NCBI RefSeq assembly: GCF_017599305.1
Contig: NZ_JAGFWR010000005.1
Coordinates: forward strand, 186,001-250,000
Direction of reading: 5' to 3'
Source: Micromonospora antibiotica
GTDB lineage: Bacteria > Actinomycetota > Actinomycetes > Mycobacteriales > Micromonosporaceae
Length of the DNA stretch: 64,000 bases
Part shown: one piece after another, positions 1-12,762 of the stretch
Layout of the letters: each line of letters opens with the position of its first letter
Position numbering within the stretch: position 1 is the first letter of the stretch
Notes under the pieces: model-generated
What the model was told of the DNA's origin: nothing
The model's input: only the letters and a program-made list of their open reading frames with translations
The model's database searches: none
Position numbers and translations under genes: made by a program

Positions 1-296
1 TGGAGGGCTCCACCGGCGGTGCCGGCCTACGCGGGCTGGAAGGCGAGAAGCCAACCCCGCTGTCGATGTCGGTGCTCTACTTCGACCAGGAGAAGCTGCT
101 CCAGGCGTACGACGACATCACGGTCGGCGGCACCGGGCAGGCCCAGGTGAACCTGGAACGTCACGTGATCCGCGACCCGGCGAAGGGCGCCGACGTCCCG
201 GTCACCCCGACCCCGACCCGGGGCGCATCGGAGTCGGCGTCCCCCTCCGGGAGCGCCCCGACCCCCACCTCGCCGGCCCCCACCCCGACCAGCTGA
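1..296 (+). CDS. C-terminal part of an unidentified protein with a Pro/Thr/Ser-rich tail (5' partial)
   Basis: An open frame enters from the left edge (first full codon at base 3) and stops at 294-296. The visible 97 residues hold a short folded-looking part (around LSMSVLYFDQEKLLQAYDD) followed by about 35 residues rich in Thr, Pro and Ser. Such tails are common at the ends of actinobacterial surface or secreted proteins, but no domain can be named because the N-terminal part is outside the window. Codon third positions are strongly GC, so the frame is real. Confidence 0.55.
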   Translation, partial: EGSTGGAGLRGLEGEKPTPLSMSVLYFDQEKLLQAYDDITVGGTGQAQVNLERHVIRDPAKGADVPVTPTPTRGASESASPSGSAPTPTSPAPTPTS

Positions 297-664
297 CCCC
301 CGACAGGCGGACCGCCGACACACCGTGGTCAGGCAGGCGGCTGGGACAGGCGGCCGGGGCAGGAGCCGGCAGCCCGGCACGGACCGGCAGCCCGGGCACG
401 GACCGGCAGCCGGAGCAGGCAGCCGGGGCACGGATTGGTGGCCGGGGCAGGCGGCGGCGCACAGCCGACGTCCGCCAGGCGACCGGCGCACAGCCGACGT
501 CAGCGGGTGGGCCGCCGCCACACCACCGCCGCTGCCGGCGCATGGCCGATGGCGATGGCTACACGCCGACCGCCAGGGCCTCTGATGCGCGAACACCCCG
601 CTCACCCAACCTCCACCAATGTCACCGAGGGATACCTTCAAGCCGCACGCACCTATGCACACCC

Positions 665-798
665 GCATCCTTTGCTCTGCTGCCCTCACCGCGACAGCTA
701 CCTTCCGTAACGGAGCTGCCAACAACCCCCAGTCGCGGCGTTCCGCATTATCCCTGCTCAGCACCGTGTCGCCTCTATGGCAGCAGAGCAAAGGATGC
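665..798. repeat. Perfect 20-bp inverted repeat around about 94 bp
   Basis: The left arm 665-684 reads GCATCCTTTGCTCTGCTGCC and the right arm 779-798 is its exact reverse complement. The enclosed 94 bp has no gene. Arms of this length and precision in a lower-GC patch suggest a structured RNA or the ends of a tiny mobile remnant. No target-site duplication was found beyond the arms. Confidence 0.6.
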
Positions 799-1000
799 AG
801 ACCCACATCACGAGGACCGCCAGAAAGAACACTCAGAGTGACCTGGAGCGGCGCCGGCCATAACGATGACAGAGGGTAATCAGATAGGTGGTCTGCCCCG
901 CTGAGGGGCGGGTTTCCGTCCCCGCCAGCACCGAACAGGTCCGCTGTCGCCGCCGGGTCCGCGCATGGGCCCGGCGGCGAGGGCGATGGCCGGCGCTCCA

Positions 1001-1040
1001 GGTCTTCCACCAGACCGAACCGTCTTCCACCAGACCGAAC
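1001..1040. repeat. 20-bp tandem duplication
   Basis: Bases 1001-1020 and 1021-1040 are the same 20-mer (gtcttccaccagaccgaac preceded by g or c), differing at one base. It lies about 50 bp beyond the stop of the minus-strand E1 gene. Confidence 0.8.
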
Positions 1041-1090
1041 CGGAGATGGCCCGGGCCACGCGCGGCACCGTCGCGGCACCCGCTGACCCG

Positions 1091-3448
1091 TCAGCGTAGG
1101 GACAGGGCGGCCAGGGCGGCGTTGACGATGCTGCCGGGGAGCAGGTCGTGCAGCTCGTACAGCTCGCGGACGCTGCCGGACTGGCCGAACTCGTCCACCC
1201 CGAGCGGCACCGCCGGCACACCCAGCGCCGAGCCGAGCCAGGCCATCGCGTGCGAGGCGGCGTCGTGCACGGTCACCAGGGGGGTACGGTCCCCGAAGGC
1301 GGCCCGCAACGCGCCCGGCACGCTCGGCACGGTCGCCGTACGCACGCCCTGGCGCAGGGTGCGCTGCCACGCCCGGTAGAGGCGGTCCAGGCTCGTCACG
1401 TCGACCACGTGCGCGGCGATGCCCTCGTCGGCCAGTTCGGCGGCGGCGGCCAGCACCTCCGGCAGCACCGCCCCCGAGGCGGCCAGGGTCACCACCGGCG
1501 CGTCGGCCAGCTGCGGGTACGCCTGGTGCGCGTCCACCAGCCGGTACGCCCCGGCGACCACCTGCCGGCGCAGCACCGCGTCGCCGAGGCGGACCCGGGC
1601 CGCCTCGAACGGTGCCTGGTCCAGCGGGCGGGTGCTCAACCGGAAGTAGTACGCCCCGTCCTCGGCCGGCGCGGCGGTGGCGGCCGGCGCAGCGCCCTGC
1701 GCGATCTGCCCGAACGCGTCACAGAGCAACCAGTCGAGGCTGGTCGCGTACGCCGGTTCGCAGAAGGTGACGCCGGGCAGTTCCAGGCCGACGGAGGGGG
1801 TGATGGTCGACTGGTGGGCACCACCCTCCGGGGCCAGCGTGACGCCCGACGGGGTGCCGGCCACCACGAACCGGGAACCCGAGTAGGTGCCGTAGAGGAA
1901 CGCGTCCAGCCCGCGCAGCACGAACGGGTCGTAGACGGTGCCGACCGACAGCAGCGGCTGCCCGGACAGGTCCCAGGACAGGCCGAGCTGACCCAGCAGC
2001 AGGAACAGGTTCATCTCGGAGATGCCCAGTTCGATGTGTTGCCCGGCGGGGCTCTCCGTCCAGCGCAGCATCCGGTCCTGCGACCAGGACCGCCGCTCGG
2101 TCGGGGCGAACACCCCGGTCCGGTTGATGAACCCGGCCAGGTTGGTGGAGGTCGCCACGTCCGGCGCGGTGGTGACCAGGTAGGGCGCGACCTGCGGGTC
2201 CCGGGCCAGCTCCACCAGCACCCGCCCGAACGCCTCCTGGGTGGAGATGGGCTTCTGCGTGCGTACCCCGGTGGACTCCGGGACGGTGACCCCCAGCGAC
2301 CGGTGCCGGGGCGCGCGGGCCAGCGCCTCACGGCGCGCGCCGGCCCGGATGCCGGCCGGGCCCGCCGGGTCGAGCCGGTCCCACTCGGTCGCGGTGGTCA
2401 GGCCGTGCGCCGCCCGCAACGCGTCGACCTGCCCGGTGGACAGCAACGCCGAATGGTTGCGCGGATTGCCGGCGAGCGGCAACCCCCACCCCTTGACGGT
2501 GTACGCGAAGACGACGCTGGGCCGGTCGGTGACCGCGTCACACTGGGCGTACGCGTCGAGCATCGCCGCCAGGTCGTGCCCGCCCAGGTCGGTGACGAGC
2601 GGGGCCAACTCCTCGTCGGTCAGATCGGCGATGAACCCGGCGATGCCGTCGGGCGCCCCGTCCAGGAACTGCTGCCGCAGCGCCGGCCCGGCCAACCCGA
2701 ACAGCGACTGGTACTGCTCGTTGGGCATCCGGTCGATCCAGTCGCGCAACGCCGCCCCACCCGGCCGGGCGTACGCCTGCGCCAGCCGGCGGCCGTACTT
2801 GACCTCGACGACGTGCCAACCGGCGGCCTCGAACTGCCCCCGCCACTGGTCGATCCGGATGCCGGGCACCACCCGGTCCAGCGACTGCCGGTTGAAGTCG
2901 ACAAGCCACATCACGTTACCCAGGCCGGTGGTGGCCGGGTCGGCGACCGCCTCCCAGATGTTCCCCTCGTCCAGCTCTGCGTCGCCGATCAACGCGACGA
3001 ACCGGGAGTGCGGGCGGGCCCCGAAGTGGGCGTCGACGTAGCGGCGGGTCACCGCGGCGAACAGCGGGGCCGCCGCGCCCAACCCGACCGAGCCGGTGGA
3101 GAAGTCCACCTCGTCCGGGTCCTTCGTCCGCGACGGGTACGACTGCAACCCGCCCCGCGCCCGCAACCGCGTCAGGTACGACCGGTCCAGGTTGCCGAGC
3201 AGGTATTGAATCGCGTGGAACACCGGGGAGGCGTGCGGTTTGACCGCCACCCGGTCCTCGGCGTCCAGGTGGGCGAACCACAGCGCGGTCATCGCGGTGA
3301 CCAGGGAGGCGCTCGACGCCTGGTGCCCACCGACCTTCACCCCGTCGCCGGTGTCCCGGTCGTGGTTGGCCGCGTCCACGATCCGGGTGGCGAGCCACAG
3401 CACCCGCCGCTGGATCTCGTCGAGGACGTCGAGGTCGTGCTCGTTCAC
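1091..3448 (-). CDS. Pyruvate dehydrogenase E1-like (AceE/transketolase-type) protein
   Basis: A 785-residue thiamine-diphosphate enzyme of the homodimeric 2-oxoacid dehydrogenase E1 type, which would decarboxylate pyruvate and pass the acetyl group to an E2 lipoyl protein. Visible landmarks are HASPVFHAIQYLLG (72-85), the TPP/Mg site GDAELDEGN (155-163) with its downstream Asn (DFNRQS), and YTVKGWGLPLAGN further on. Typical AceE proteins have about 890-930 residues, and this one lacks most of the usual N-terminal extension. No E2 or E3 gene is adjacent, so it may act with subunits encoded elsewhere or be a paralogue of the main E1. It lies downstream of gatB, separated by a hairpin, so it is probably transcribed separately. 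Confidence 0.8.
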   Translation of the reverse strand: MNEHDLDVLDEIQRRVLWLATRIVDAANHDRDTGDGVKVGGHQASSASLVTAMTALWFAHLDAEDRVAVKPHASPVFHAIQYLLGNLDRSYLTRLRARGGLQSYPSRTKDPDEVDFSTGSVGLGAAAPLFAAVTRRYVDAHFGARPHSRFVALIGDAELDEGNIWEAVADPATTGLGNVMWLVDFNRQSLDRVVPGIRIDQWRGQFEAAGWHVVEVKYGRRLAQAYARPGGAALRDWIDRMPNEQYQSLFGLAGPALRQQFLDGAPDGIAGFIADLTDEELAPLVTDLGGHDLAAMLDAYAQCDAVTDRPSVVFAYTVKGWGLPLAGNPRNHSALLSTGQVDALRAAHGLTTATEWDRLDPAGPAGIRAGARREALARAPRHRSLGVTVPESTGVRTQKPISTQEAFGRVLVELARDPQVAPYLVTTAPDVATSTNLAGFINRTGVFAPTERRSWSQDRMLRWTESPAGQHIELGISEMNLFLLLGQLGLSWDLSGQPLLSVGTVYDPFVLRGLDAFLYGTYSGSRFVVAGTPSGVTLAPEGGAHQSTITPSVGLELPGVTFCEPAYATSLDWLLCDAFGQIAQGAAPAATAAPAEDGAYYFRLSTRPLDQAPFEAARVRLGDAVLRRQVVAGAYRLVDAHQAYPQLADAPVVTLAASGAVLPEVLAAAAELADEGIAAHVVDVTSLDRLYRAWQRTLRQGVRTATVPSVPGALRAAFGDRTPLVTVHDAASHAMAWLGSALGVPAVPLGVDEFGQSGSVRELYELHDLLPGSIVNAALAALSLR

Positions 3449-3528
3449 GGCAACTCCATCCGGGCGTCGCCGTTGACGCCCTCGGTGGGGGGTCGCGCGG
3501 GTCGCGCGCGTACCCCGGGGGAAGGGGT

Positions 3529-3561
3529 GAGGGCCACCGTCGGGTCACGACGGCGGCCCTC
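3529..3561 (-). terminator. Hairpin terminator between gatB and the E1 gene
   Basis: GAGGGCC-a-CCGTCG pairs with CGACGG-c-GGCCCTC around a 5-nt loop: 13 bp of stem with one internal mismatch. It starts about 40 bp past the gatB stop. There is no T-run, as is usual for high-GC actinobacterial terminators. A smaller 7-bp hairpin (GGGCGTC/GACGCCC, 3462-3481) sits just before the E1 start. Confidence 0.6.
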
Positions 3562-3602
3562 GCCGGTCGCGGGCGGGAAGCCTCGGCTCCGGCCCGCTCG
3601 GG

Positions 3603-5102
3603 TCAGCCCTGGACGCCGAGGCGCTCCAGGATCAGGTCACGGAGGGTCTTGGCGTCGGCCTGGCCACGGGTGGCCTTCATCACCGCGCCGACCAGCGCAC
3701 CGGCAGCGGCGACCTTGCCGCTACGGATCTTGTCGGCGATGGCCGGGTTGGCGGCGATCGCCTCGTCCACGGCGGCGGTGAGCGCGCCGGTGTCGGAGAC
3801 CACCTCCAGGCCCCGGTTGGTCATGATCTCGGTGGGCGAACCCTCGCCGTCGACCACGCCCTCCAGCACCGTCCGGGCCAGCTTGTCGTTGAGCTTGCCC
3901 GCGTCGATGAGGCCCTGGAGCTCGGCGACCTGCGCCGGGGTGGCCCCGATGTCGGCCAGCTCCACACCGGTCTCGTTGGCCCGGCGGGACAGCTCACCCA
4001 GCCACCACTTGCGGGCCGCCGCCGGGGTGGTGCCGGCCGCCACGGTCGCCTCGATCAGCTCGACCGCACCGGCGTTGAGCACCGACTGCATGTCGAGGTC
4101 GGACAGGCCCCACTGCTCCTGGAGCCGGCGACGGTGCAGCCGGGGCAGCTCCGGCAGGGCCGCCTTCAGCTCGGCCACCCAGGCGGTGTCCGGGGCGAGC
4201 GGCACCAGATCCGGCTCCGGGAAGTAGCGGTAGTCGGTAGCGGTCTCCTTGGACCGGCCCGGCGTGGTGTCCCCGGTGTCCTCGTGGAAGTGCCGGGTCT
4301 CCTGGGTGATCCGGCCGCCCGCGTCCAGCACCGACGCCTGCCGCAGGATCTCCGAGCGGACCGCCCGCTCCACCGACCGCAACGAGTTGACGTTCTTGGT
4401 CTCGGTGCGGGTGCCCCACTCCTCGCCCGGCAGGTTGAGGGAGGTGTTGACGTCGCAGCGCAGCGAACCCTCCTCCATCCGCACGTCGGAGACCCCCAGC
4501 GAACGCAGCACGTCGCGCAGCTCCGTCACGTACGCCTTGGCGACCTCGGGGGCGAGCGCACCGGTGCCGGGAACCGGCTTGGTGACGATCTCCACCAGCG
4601 GGATGCCGGCCCGGTTGTAGTCGACGAGCGACTCGGTCGCCCCGTGGATGCGGCCGGTGGCCCCACCGACGTGCAGCGTCTTGCCGGTGTCCTCCTCCAG
4701 GTGCACCCGCTCGATGCCGATCCGCACCAGCTCGCCGTTCACCTCGACGTCCAGGTAGCCGTCGGAGCACAGCGGCTCGTCGTACTGGCTGATCTGGAAG
4801 TCCTTCGGCATGTCCGGGTAGAAGTAGTTCTTCCGGGCGAACCGGCACCACTGCGCGATGGAGCAGTTCAGCGCCAGCCCGATCCGGATGGTCGCCTCGA
4901 TCGCCGCCTTGTTGGCCACCGGCAACGAACCGGGCAGGCCCAGGCACACCGGGCAGACCCGGGTGTTGGGCTCCCCACCGAAGTCGGTCGGGCAACCGCA
5001 GAACATCTTGGTGTTCGTGCCCAGCTCGACGTGGGTCTCCAGGCCGATCACCGGCTCGTAACGCGCAACGACCTCGTCGTACGCGGGCAGTGTCGTCGTC
5101 AT
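3603..5102 (-). CDS. gatB: Asp-tRNA(Asn)/Glu-tRNA(Gln) amidotransferase subunit B
   Basis: A 499-residue GatB, the tRNA-binding kinase-like subunit that activates Glu-tRNA(Gln) or Asp-tRNA(Asn) for amidation with ammonia from GatA. The N-terminal GatB core is clear ([20 protein letters not shown], then [12 protein letters not shown]), as are [11 protein letters not shown] and the C-terminal YqeY-like tail domain ending in [11 protein letters not shown]. The cysteines in the N-terminal region fit the GatB zinc site. The start at 5102 has a GGAG ribosome site and lies 13 bp after the gatA stop. The order gatC-gatA-gatB on one strand is the normal operon. Confidence 0.97.
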   Translation of the reverse strand: MTTTLPAYDEVVARYEPVIGLETHVELGTNTKMFCGCPTDFGGEPNTRVCPVCLGLPGSLPVANKAAIEATIRIGLALNCSIAQWCRFARKNYFYPDMPKDFQISQYDEPLCSDGYLDVEVNGELVRIGIERVHLEEDTGKTLHVGGATGRIHGATESLVDYNRAGIPLVEIVTKPVPGTGALAPEVAKAYVTELRDVLRSLGVSDVRMEEGSLRCDVNTSLNLPGEEWGTRTETKNVNSLRSVERAVRSEILRQASVLDAGGRITQETRHFHEDTGDTTPGRSKETATDYRYFPEPDLVPLAPDTAWVAELKAALPELPRLHRRRLQEQWGLSDLDMQSVLNAGAVELIEATVAAGTTPAAARKWWLGELSRRANETGVELADIGATPAQVAELQGLIDAGKLNDKLARTVLEGVVDGEGSPTEIMTNRGLEVVSDTGALTAAVDEAIAANPAIADKIRSGKVAAAGALVGAVMKATRGQADAKTLRDLILERLGVQG

Positions 5103-5115
5103 CTGAACTCCAGCC

Positions 5116-6591
5116 TCACAGTGCCGGTGGGGTGAACGTGCCGACCACGGACTCCAACGCGGCGGCGACCCGGTACATCCGGTCGTCGGCCATCGTCGGG
5201 GCCATCACCTGCAGACCGACGGGCAGCCCCTCGGACAGGCCGCACGGCACCGAGATGCCCGGCCCGCCGTACAGGTTCGTCGGGATGGTGAACAGGTCCG
5301 CCAGGTACATCTGGTACGGGTCGGCGGTGCGCGCCCCGATCGGGAACGCCACGAACGGCGTGGTGGGCGAGATCAGCGCGTCGACCTGCTCGAACGCCGT
5401 GGTGAAGTCGCGGGTGATCAGGGTACGGACCTTCTGCGCCTGCCCGTAGTAGGCGTCGTAGTAGCCCGACGACAGCGCGTACGTGCCGACCATGATCCGC
5501 CGCTTGACCTCGGCACCGAACCCGGCCTCCCGGGTCAGCGACATGACCTCCTCCAGCGACCGGTTGCCGTCGTCGCCGACCCGCAGCCCGAACCGGACCC
5601 CGTCGAACCGGGCCAGGTTGGAGGAGCATTCGCTCGGCGCGATCAGGTAGTACGCCGGCAGCGCGTACCGGAAGTGCGGGCAGGACACCTCGACGATCTC
5701 GGCGCCCAGCTTGGCCAGGGTGTCCACCGACTCGCGGAACGCGGCCATCACACCCGGCTCCGCGCCCTCACCGGTGAACTCCCTGACGATGCCGAGCTTC
5801 ACCCCGGTCAGGTCGCCCGTCGCACCGAGCTTCGCGGCGGCGACCACGTCCGGCACCGGCTGCGGGATGGAGGTGGAGTCGCGCGGGTCGTGCCCGCCGA
5901 TGACCTGGTGCAGCAGCGCCGCGTCGAGCACCGTACGGGCGCACGGGCCGGGGGTGTCCAGCGAGGAGGAGAACGCGACGAGGCCGTACCGGGAGGTGCC
6001 GCCGTAGGTGGGCTTCGCGCCGACGGTCCCGGTCACCGCGCCGGGCTGGCGGATCGAGCCACCCGTGTCGGAGCCGATGGCCAACGGGGCCTCGTACGCG
6101 GCCAGCGCGGCGGCGCTGCCCCCGCCGGAGCCGCCCGGAATCCGGTCGGTGTCCCACGGGTTGTGGGTCGGGCCGTACGCCGAGTATTCGGTGGAGGAGC
6201 CCATCGCGAACTCGTCCATGTTGGTCTTGCCGAGCATCACCGTGCCGGCCGCCTGTAGCCGCTGCACGATCGTCGCGTCGTACGGCGGACGCCAGCCTTC
6301 GAGGATCTTCGAACCGACGGTGGTCGGCACGCCCTTCGTGGTGAGCACGTCCTTCACCGCCACCGGCACCCCGGCCAGCGGTCCGAGCTGCTCACCGGCG
6401 GCCCGCCGCTCGTCGACCGCGCGGGCGGCGGCCAGCGCCCCCTCGGTGTCGACGTGCAGGAACGCGTGCACCCGGTCGTCGACGGCGGCGATCCGGTCCA
6501 GGTGGGCCCGGGTCACCTCGACCGCAGAGGTCTCCCCCGAGGCCACCAGCCCGGCCAGGTCGGTCGCGGTCATTCTGGTCAGGTCGGTCAT
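5116..6591 (-). CDS. gatA: Asp-tRNA(Asn)/Glu-tRNA(Gln) amidotransferase subunit A
   Basis: A 491-residue amidase-signature protein that hydrolyses glutamine and channels ammonia to GatB. The catalytic Ser-cisSer-Lys set is visible: the lysine in VAVKDVLTT, and the serines in the glycine-rich [10 protein letters not shown] and in [11 protein letters not shown]. The downstream [15 protein letters not shown] block is also typical. The start is either ATG 6591 or MTATDLAG 18 bp further in; neither has a strong ribosome site. The gene lies 94 bp after gatC and 13 bp before gatB. Confidence 0.97.
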   Translation of the reverse strand: MTDLTRMTATDLAGLVASGETSAVEVTRAHLDRIAAVDDRVHAFLHVDTEGALAAARAVDERRAAGEQLGPLAGVPVAVKDVLTTKGVPTTVGSKILEGWRPPYDATIVQRLQAAGTVMLGKTNMDEFAMGSSTEYSAYGPTHNPWDTDRIPGGSGGGSAAALAAYEAPLAIGSDTGGSIRQPGAVTGTVGAKPTYGGTSRYGLVAFSSSLDTPGPCARTVLDAALLHQVIGGHDPRDSTSIPQPVPDVVAAAKLGATGDLTGVKLGIVREFTGEGAEPGVMAAFRESVDTLAKLGAEIVEVSCPHFRYALPAYYLIAPSECSSNLARFDGVRFGLRVGDDGNRSLEEVMSLTREAGFGAEVKRRIMVGTYALSSGYYDAYYGQAQKVRTLITRDFTTAFEQVDALISPTTPFVAFPIGARTADPYQMYLADLFTIPTNLYGGPGISVPCGLSEGLPVGLQVMAPTMADDRMYRVAAALESVVGTFTPPAL

Positions 6592-6685
6592 GCCGTCGCC
6601 TCGCTCCGCTCACCGGTGCCCCGGGCAGCCGGCGCACTGGGCTCGATGGTTCGCCTGTCATGCCCGGTGTCAACTACACATCCGC

Positions 6686-6991
6686 TCACGACGCCACGTC
6701 CTCGTCCAGGATGCGCGGGACGCGGAACCGCTGCTCGGCGACGTCGGGGGCACCCGACAGCGCCTCCTGCGGGGTCAACCCGGGCACCACCACGTCGTCG
6801 CGGAGCACGTTGGTCAGCGGCACCGAGTGGGAGGTCGGCGGGATGTCCGCCGCCGTGACCTCACCGACCTGCGCGACCGACTGGAGGATCACGTCCAGTT
6901 GGCCGGCGAAGGTGTCCAGCTCCTCCTCGGTGACGGCGAGCCGCGACAGTCGCGCGAGGTGCGCGACCTCCTCGCGGGAGATGGCGGCCAT
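6686..6991 (-). CDS. gatC: Asp-tRNA(Asn)/Glu-tRNA(Gln) amidotransferase subunit C
   Basis: A 101-residue GatC, the small belt-like subunit that stabilises GatA on GatB. It matches the family along its length: [19 protein letters not shown] at the N-terminus, [18 protein letters not shown], then PTSHSVPL and NVLRDDVV. It is first in the gatCAB operon with an AAGGGGG ribosome site before ATG 6991. A high-GC actinobacterium normally needs this pathway because it lacks GlnRS. Confidence 0.95.
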   Translation of the reverse strand: MAAISREEVAHLARLSRLAVTEEELDTFAGQLDVILQSVAQVGEVTAADIPPTSHSVPLTNVLRDDVVVPGLTPQEALSGAPDVAEQRFRVPRILDEDVAS

Positions 6992-7180
6992 CGGTGCCCC
7001 CTTCGTGGCTGTGCTGCTGCGTCTCGGTGTGCCGGCCGCGCCGTCGACGGGATGACGCGCGGTGACCGGAGCGAGTCTATTGTCCTGCGCTCACCCCGAC
7101 ACCTCCGACTCCCCCTGCGTCCGGGCCGCCGGCCGGTCCGGGGGCCGCCCGCCCACCCCCTGTGGATGTGCCGGCGACCG

Positions 7181-9553
7181 TCAGCGGGCGTGCCGGCGGG
7201 GGATCTCGGCGTCCGGGCTGGGGACGGGGCTCAGCGGCCGGTAACGGGCCAGCCAGGCGGTCAACTCGTCGGCGGGCATCGGGCGGGCGTAGAACCAGCC
7301 CTGCGCGGCGTCGCAACCGGCCGCGTGCAGCAGCCGCCAGGTCCGTTCGTCCTCCACCCCCTCGGCGACCACCCGCAGGCCGAGCGCGCCGGCCAGCTCG
7401 ATCGTCGACTTGACGATCGCGGCGTCGTCGGCGTCCTCGGCCATCCCCAGCACGAACGACCGGTCCACCTTCACCTCGGACAGCGGCAGCCGGCGCAGGT
7501 GCTGCAACGACGAGTAGCCGGTGCCGAAGTCGTCCAGCGAGATGGCCACCCCCAGCTGGTGCAGCCGGGTGATGGTGGCCAGCACCCGTCGGGGGTCGGC
7601 CATCAGCGCCCCCTCGGTGATCTCCAGTTGCAGCCGTTCCGGGCTCACCCCGGCACCGGCGAGCCGGTCGGCGATCCGGTCGACGATCTCCCCGGTGTGC
7701 AGGTCCCGGACGCTGACGTTGAGCGCCGCCCGCAGGGTGATCCCAGCCGCCGACCACGTCGCGAGCTGCGCCACCACGTCGTCGATCACCCGGTAGGTGA
7801 GCAGGCGCATCACGGCGCTCTGCTCGGCGACCCGGATCAGCTCCTCCGGGTCGACCATCCCCCGGCGCGGGTGCCGCCAACGCAGCAACGCCTCCACCCC
7901 GACCACCTCGCCGGTGGCGATGGCGACCTGCGGTTGGTAGTACATGGTGATCTCGCCGACCTCCGCCGGGCCGGCCGGGGGCGCGACGTCCTGCGCCGCC
8001 GGGGTCGGCACGGCCGGCCGGTGCTCCGGGACCCCACCGTGACGGCGGACCGGGTCGGCACCGGTGAGGATCCGGTTCAGCAACTCGTCGGGGTGCACCG
8101 GTGTGGGCCGCTGCCGTCGGCGCGGCAGCCACCACCGGCCCGGTTCGCCGACGCGGGGGGCCGGGCCGCCGGCGGGTCCGTCGACGGGGGCCAGCCGGGA
8201 CGGCAGTGTCGCGCCGTCACCGCCGCGCACGGCCCGCCCGCCCGCCGGCCCCGCCTCCAGTACGCGCCGCAGGTCGGCCAGGAGCGCCAACCGCTCGGCG
8301 GAGTTGTGGTCGGACTCGGCCGCGTACACGGCGACGGTGTCGTTGCGGTGCTTCGCGTCGTACATGGCGACGTCGGCGTGGCGCATCAGGGTGGCGTAGT
8401 CCTCGCCGTGGTCGGGGAAGAGCGCGATGCCGATCGAACCGCCGACGTCCAGTGGCAGCCCGTCCAGCGACACCGGTTCGGCCAGCGCGGCGACCACCCG
8501 GTCCGCCAACTCCCGGGCCTCGGCCACCCCGTCGAGCCCACCGGCCACGATCGCGAACTCGTCCCCGCCCAGCCGGGCCAGCAGGTCGCGCTCCCCGATC
8601 ACCTCGGCGAGCCGGGCACCCACCTCGACCAGCAGCCGGTCACCGACCGCGTGGCCGAGCGCGTCGTTGACGTTCTTGAACCGGTCCAGGTCGATGAGCA
8701 GGAGCGCCACCTGTGCGCCGCGGTCCCCCCGGGCGACCCGCTCGGCGTGCCGGTGCACCTGCTCGGCCACCTCGGCGAGCAGCGCCTTGCGGTTGGGCAG
8801 GCCGGTGAGCGGGTCGAGGGCGGCGAGCTGGACCTGTTCGTCGGAGAGGTGCGCCATCCGGTAGACCGCGAACAGGGGCACCAGCACCAGCGGGATCAGC
8901 GCGGCGTTGGCCCGCGCCGCGGTCACCAGGACCGGGGCGAGCAGCAGCAGCGAACCGGTGGAGAGCAGTTCGAAGGGCAGCCCCTGCCGGGCGGCCGGCC
9001 ACCACCGGCCACCGAAGCGCAGCCGCAACGCGGTGCTGACCAGCCCGTAGTTGACGACGAACCAGGTGACGGTCGCGCCCCCGGCGGTGAGGACGTCGGT
9101 CCAGCCCACCCGGTCGTCGTCGAACAGCCCGCCCGGTCCGAGCCGGAGCACCAGGTGGGCGGCGGTGAGCGCACAGGCGTACTGGGCGGCGTTGAAGGTG
9201 GTCCGCCAGGGGGCGTGGCCCAGCCGTACGCCGGAGACGGCGACCGCGACGGCCTGCACCAGCACCGCCGGCCCGAGCCCCCAGCCGAGCAGGATGGCGA
9301 AGGTGAAACAGGTGGACGGGAAGACCGCTGAGGTCTGCCGGCGTCCCGAGGGGATGAAGGGTCGGGCGTCGCAGCCGACCGCGAGCACCGCCATCGTCCA
9401 GAACGCCACCGGGAGCTGGTCCAGCCGGCCGACGAGGTCGATCAACGGCCCGACGCAGGCCAGCACGGCCAGGCCGATCACCCCGACGACGAGGCCCAGG
9501 AACGGCCCCTCCCGCCCGCCCGGGAACGAGTTGCGGGGGTCGGCGGTCTCCAT
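7181..9553 (-). CDS. Membrane-anchored GGDEF/EAL cyclic-di-GMP signalling protein
   Basis: A 790-residue protein. Residues 17-235 carry roughly seven or eight hydrophobic segments. A diguanylate cyclase domain follows (LTGLPNRKAL at 249-258, intact GGDEF at 329-333, no RxxD inhibitory site before it), then a phosphodiesterase domain with EAL at 554-556, DDFGTGYSSL, KVD and VVAEGVED, all apparently catalytic. It could therefore both make and break c-di-GMP in response to a membrane signal. Unusually, about 100 Pro/Gly/Arg-rich residues (about 435-533) are inserted between LLADLRRVLEAG and YYQPQVAI, which are contiguous in ordinary GGDEF-EAL proteins. The start at 9553 has GGGAGG just upstream. 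It is not obviously linked to its neighbours. Confidence 0.93.
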   Translation of the reverse strand: METADPRNSFPGGREGPFLGLVVGVIGLAVLACVGPLIDLVGRLDQLPVAFWTMAVLAVGCDARPFIPSGRRQTSAVFPSTCFTFAILLGWGLGPAVLVQAVAVAVSGVRLGHAPWRTTFNAAQYACALTAAHLVLRLGPGGLFDDDRVGWTDVLTAGGATVTWFVVNYGLVSTALRLRFGGRWWPAARQGLPFELLSTGSLLLLAPVLVTAARANAALIPLVLVPLFAVYRMAHLSDEQVQLAALDPLTGLPNRKALLAEVAEQVHRHAERVARGDRGAQVALLLIDLDRFKNVNDALGHAVGDRLLVEVGARLAEVIGERDLLARLGGDEFAIVAGGLDGVAEARELADRVVAALAEPVSLDGLPLDVGGSIGIALFPDHGEDYATLMRHADVAMYDAKHRNDTVAVYAAESDHNSAERLALLADLRRVLEAGPAGGRAVRGGDGATLPSRLAPVDGPAGGPAPRVGEPGRWWLPRRRQRPTPVHPDELLNRILTGADPVRRHGGVPEHRPAVPTPAAQDVAPPAGPAEVGEITMYYQPQVAIATGEVVGVEALLRWRHPRRGMVDPEELIRVAEQSAVMRLLTYRVIDDVVAQLATWSAAGITLRAALNVSVRDLHTGEIVDRIADRLAGAGVSPERLQLEITEGALMADPRRVLATITRLHQLGVAISLDDFGTGYSSLQHLRRLPLSEVKVDRSFVLGMAEDADDAAIVKSTIELAGALGLRVVAEGVEDERTWRLLHAAGCDAAQGWFYARPMPADELTAWLARYRPLSPVPSPDAEIPRRHAR

Positions 9554-9744
9554 CGCACCTCCCGGGCACGCCCCATCAGGGTGTACGCCGGTCGCACACC
9601 TGCCACCATGAAACGCCCTGGGTGCCGGTGGACCCGTACGACAGCCACGAATCGGTCGTAGTCGTGACTAAGTTGGTATACGACCCCAAGATTCACCTAT
9701 GGGCGGAGCAGGACGGGCGGACGGTCAGGTCAGCGGCCGGACGC

Positions 9745-12578
<2,834 letters not shown>

Positions 12579-12631
12579 GCACCGCACACCCCCGGTGCTC
12601 CCGTCGTGGTGGCCGACACCGCGGCGGCGCG

Positions 12632-12760
12632 GCATCCGGGCTGCCGGTCGGTCGGGCATCCGGCCGGGTGGCATCCGGCCCGGCGGTCGGCCGGGCGGTC
12701 CGGCGGTCGGGCATCCGGCCCGGCGGGCGGTCGGGCGGGCGGCATCCGGCCGGGCGGGCG
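12632..12760. repeat. GC-rich direct repeats built on gcatccgg
   Basis: The octamer gcatccgg recurs at 12632, 12656, 12671, 12711 and 12742, embedded in runs of cggcggtcgggc-type sequence. The stretch lies between two convergent genes and is probably slippage-derived low-complexity DNA. Confidence 0.6.
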
Positions 12761-12762
12761 GG

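Larger units (their letters stand above)
297..1090. other. Long non-coding stretch with repeats
   Basis: About 790 bp lie between the partial gene and the E1 gene, and no frame here shows convincing coding character. Bases 340-530 are GC-rich degenerate repeats built on variants of ggcagcc and cacagccgacgtc. Bases 600-880 are clearly less GC-rich than their surroundings and contain a 20-bp inverted repeat and an 11-bp palindrome, TCCGTAACGGA (704-714). A 20-bp tandem duplication sits at 1001-1040. It could be a decayed gene, a small RNA locus or the downstream region of the convergent E1 gene. Confidence 0.5.

Noticed and set aside
1148..3781. Long plus-strand open frame of 877 codons opposite the E1 gene
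   Set aside because: It mirrors the E1 gene, is rich in Arg, Gly, Val, His and Gln, and has no family features. Long antisense frames are expected at this GC content.
6008..9331. Plus-strand open frame of 1,107 codons across gatA, gatC and the GGDEF/EAL gene
   Set aside because: It spans three well-identified genes on the other strand and has the same shadow composition.
12632..12760. Regularly spaced gcatccgg repeats as a CRISPR array
   Set aside because: Spacings vary (24, 15, 40, 31 bp), repeats are 8 bp, the spacers are themselves repetitive, and no cas gene is present.
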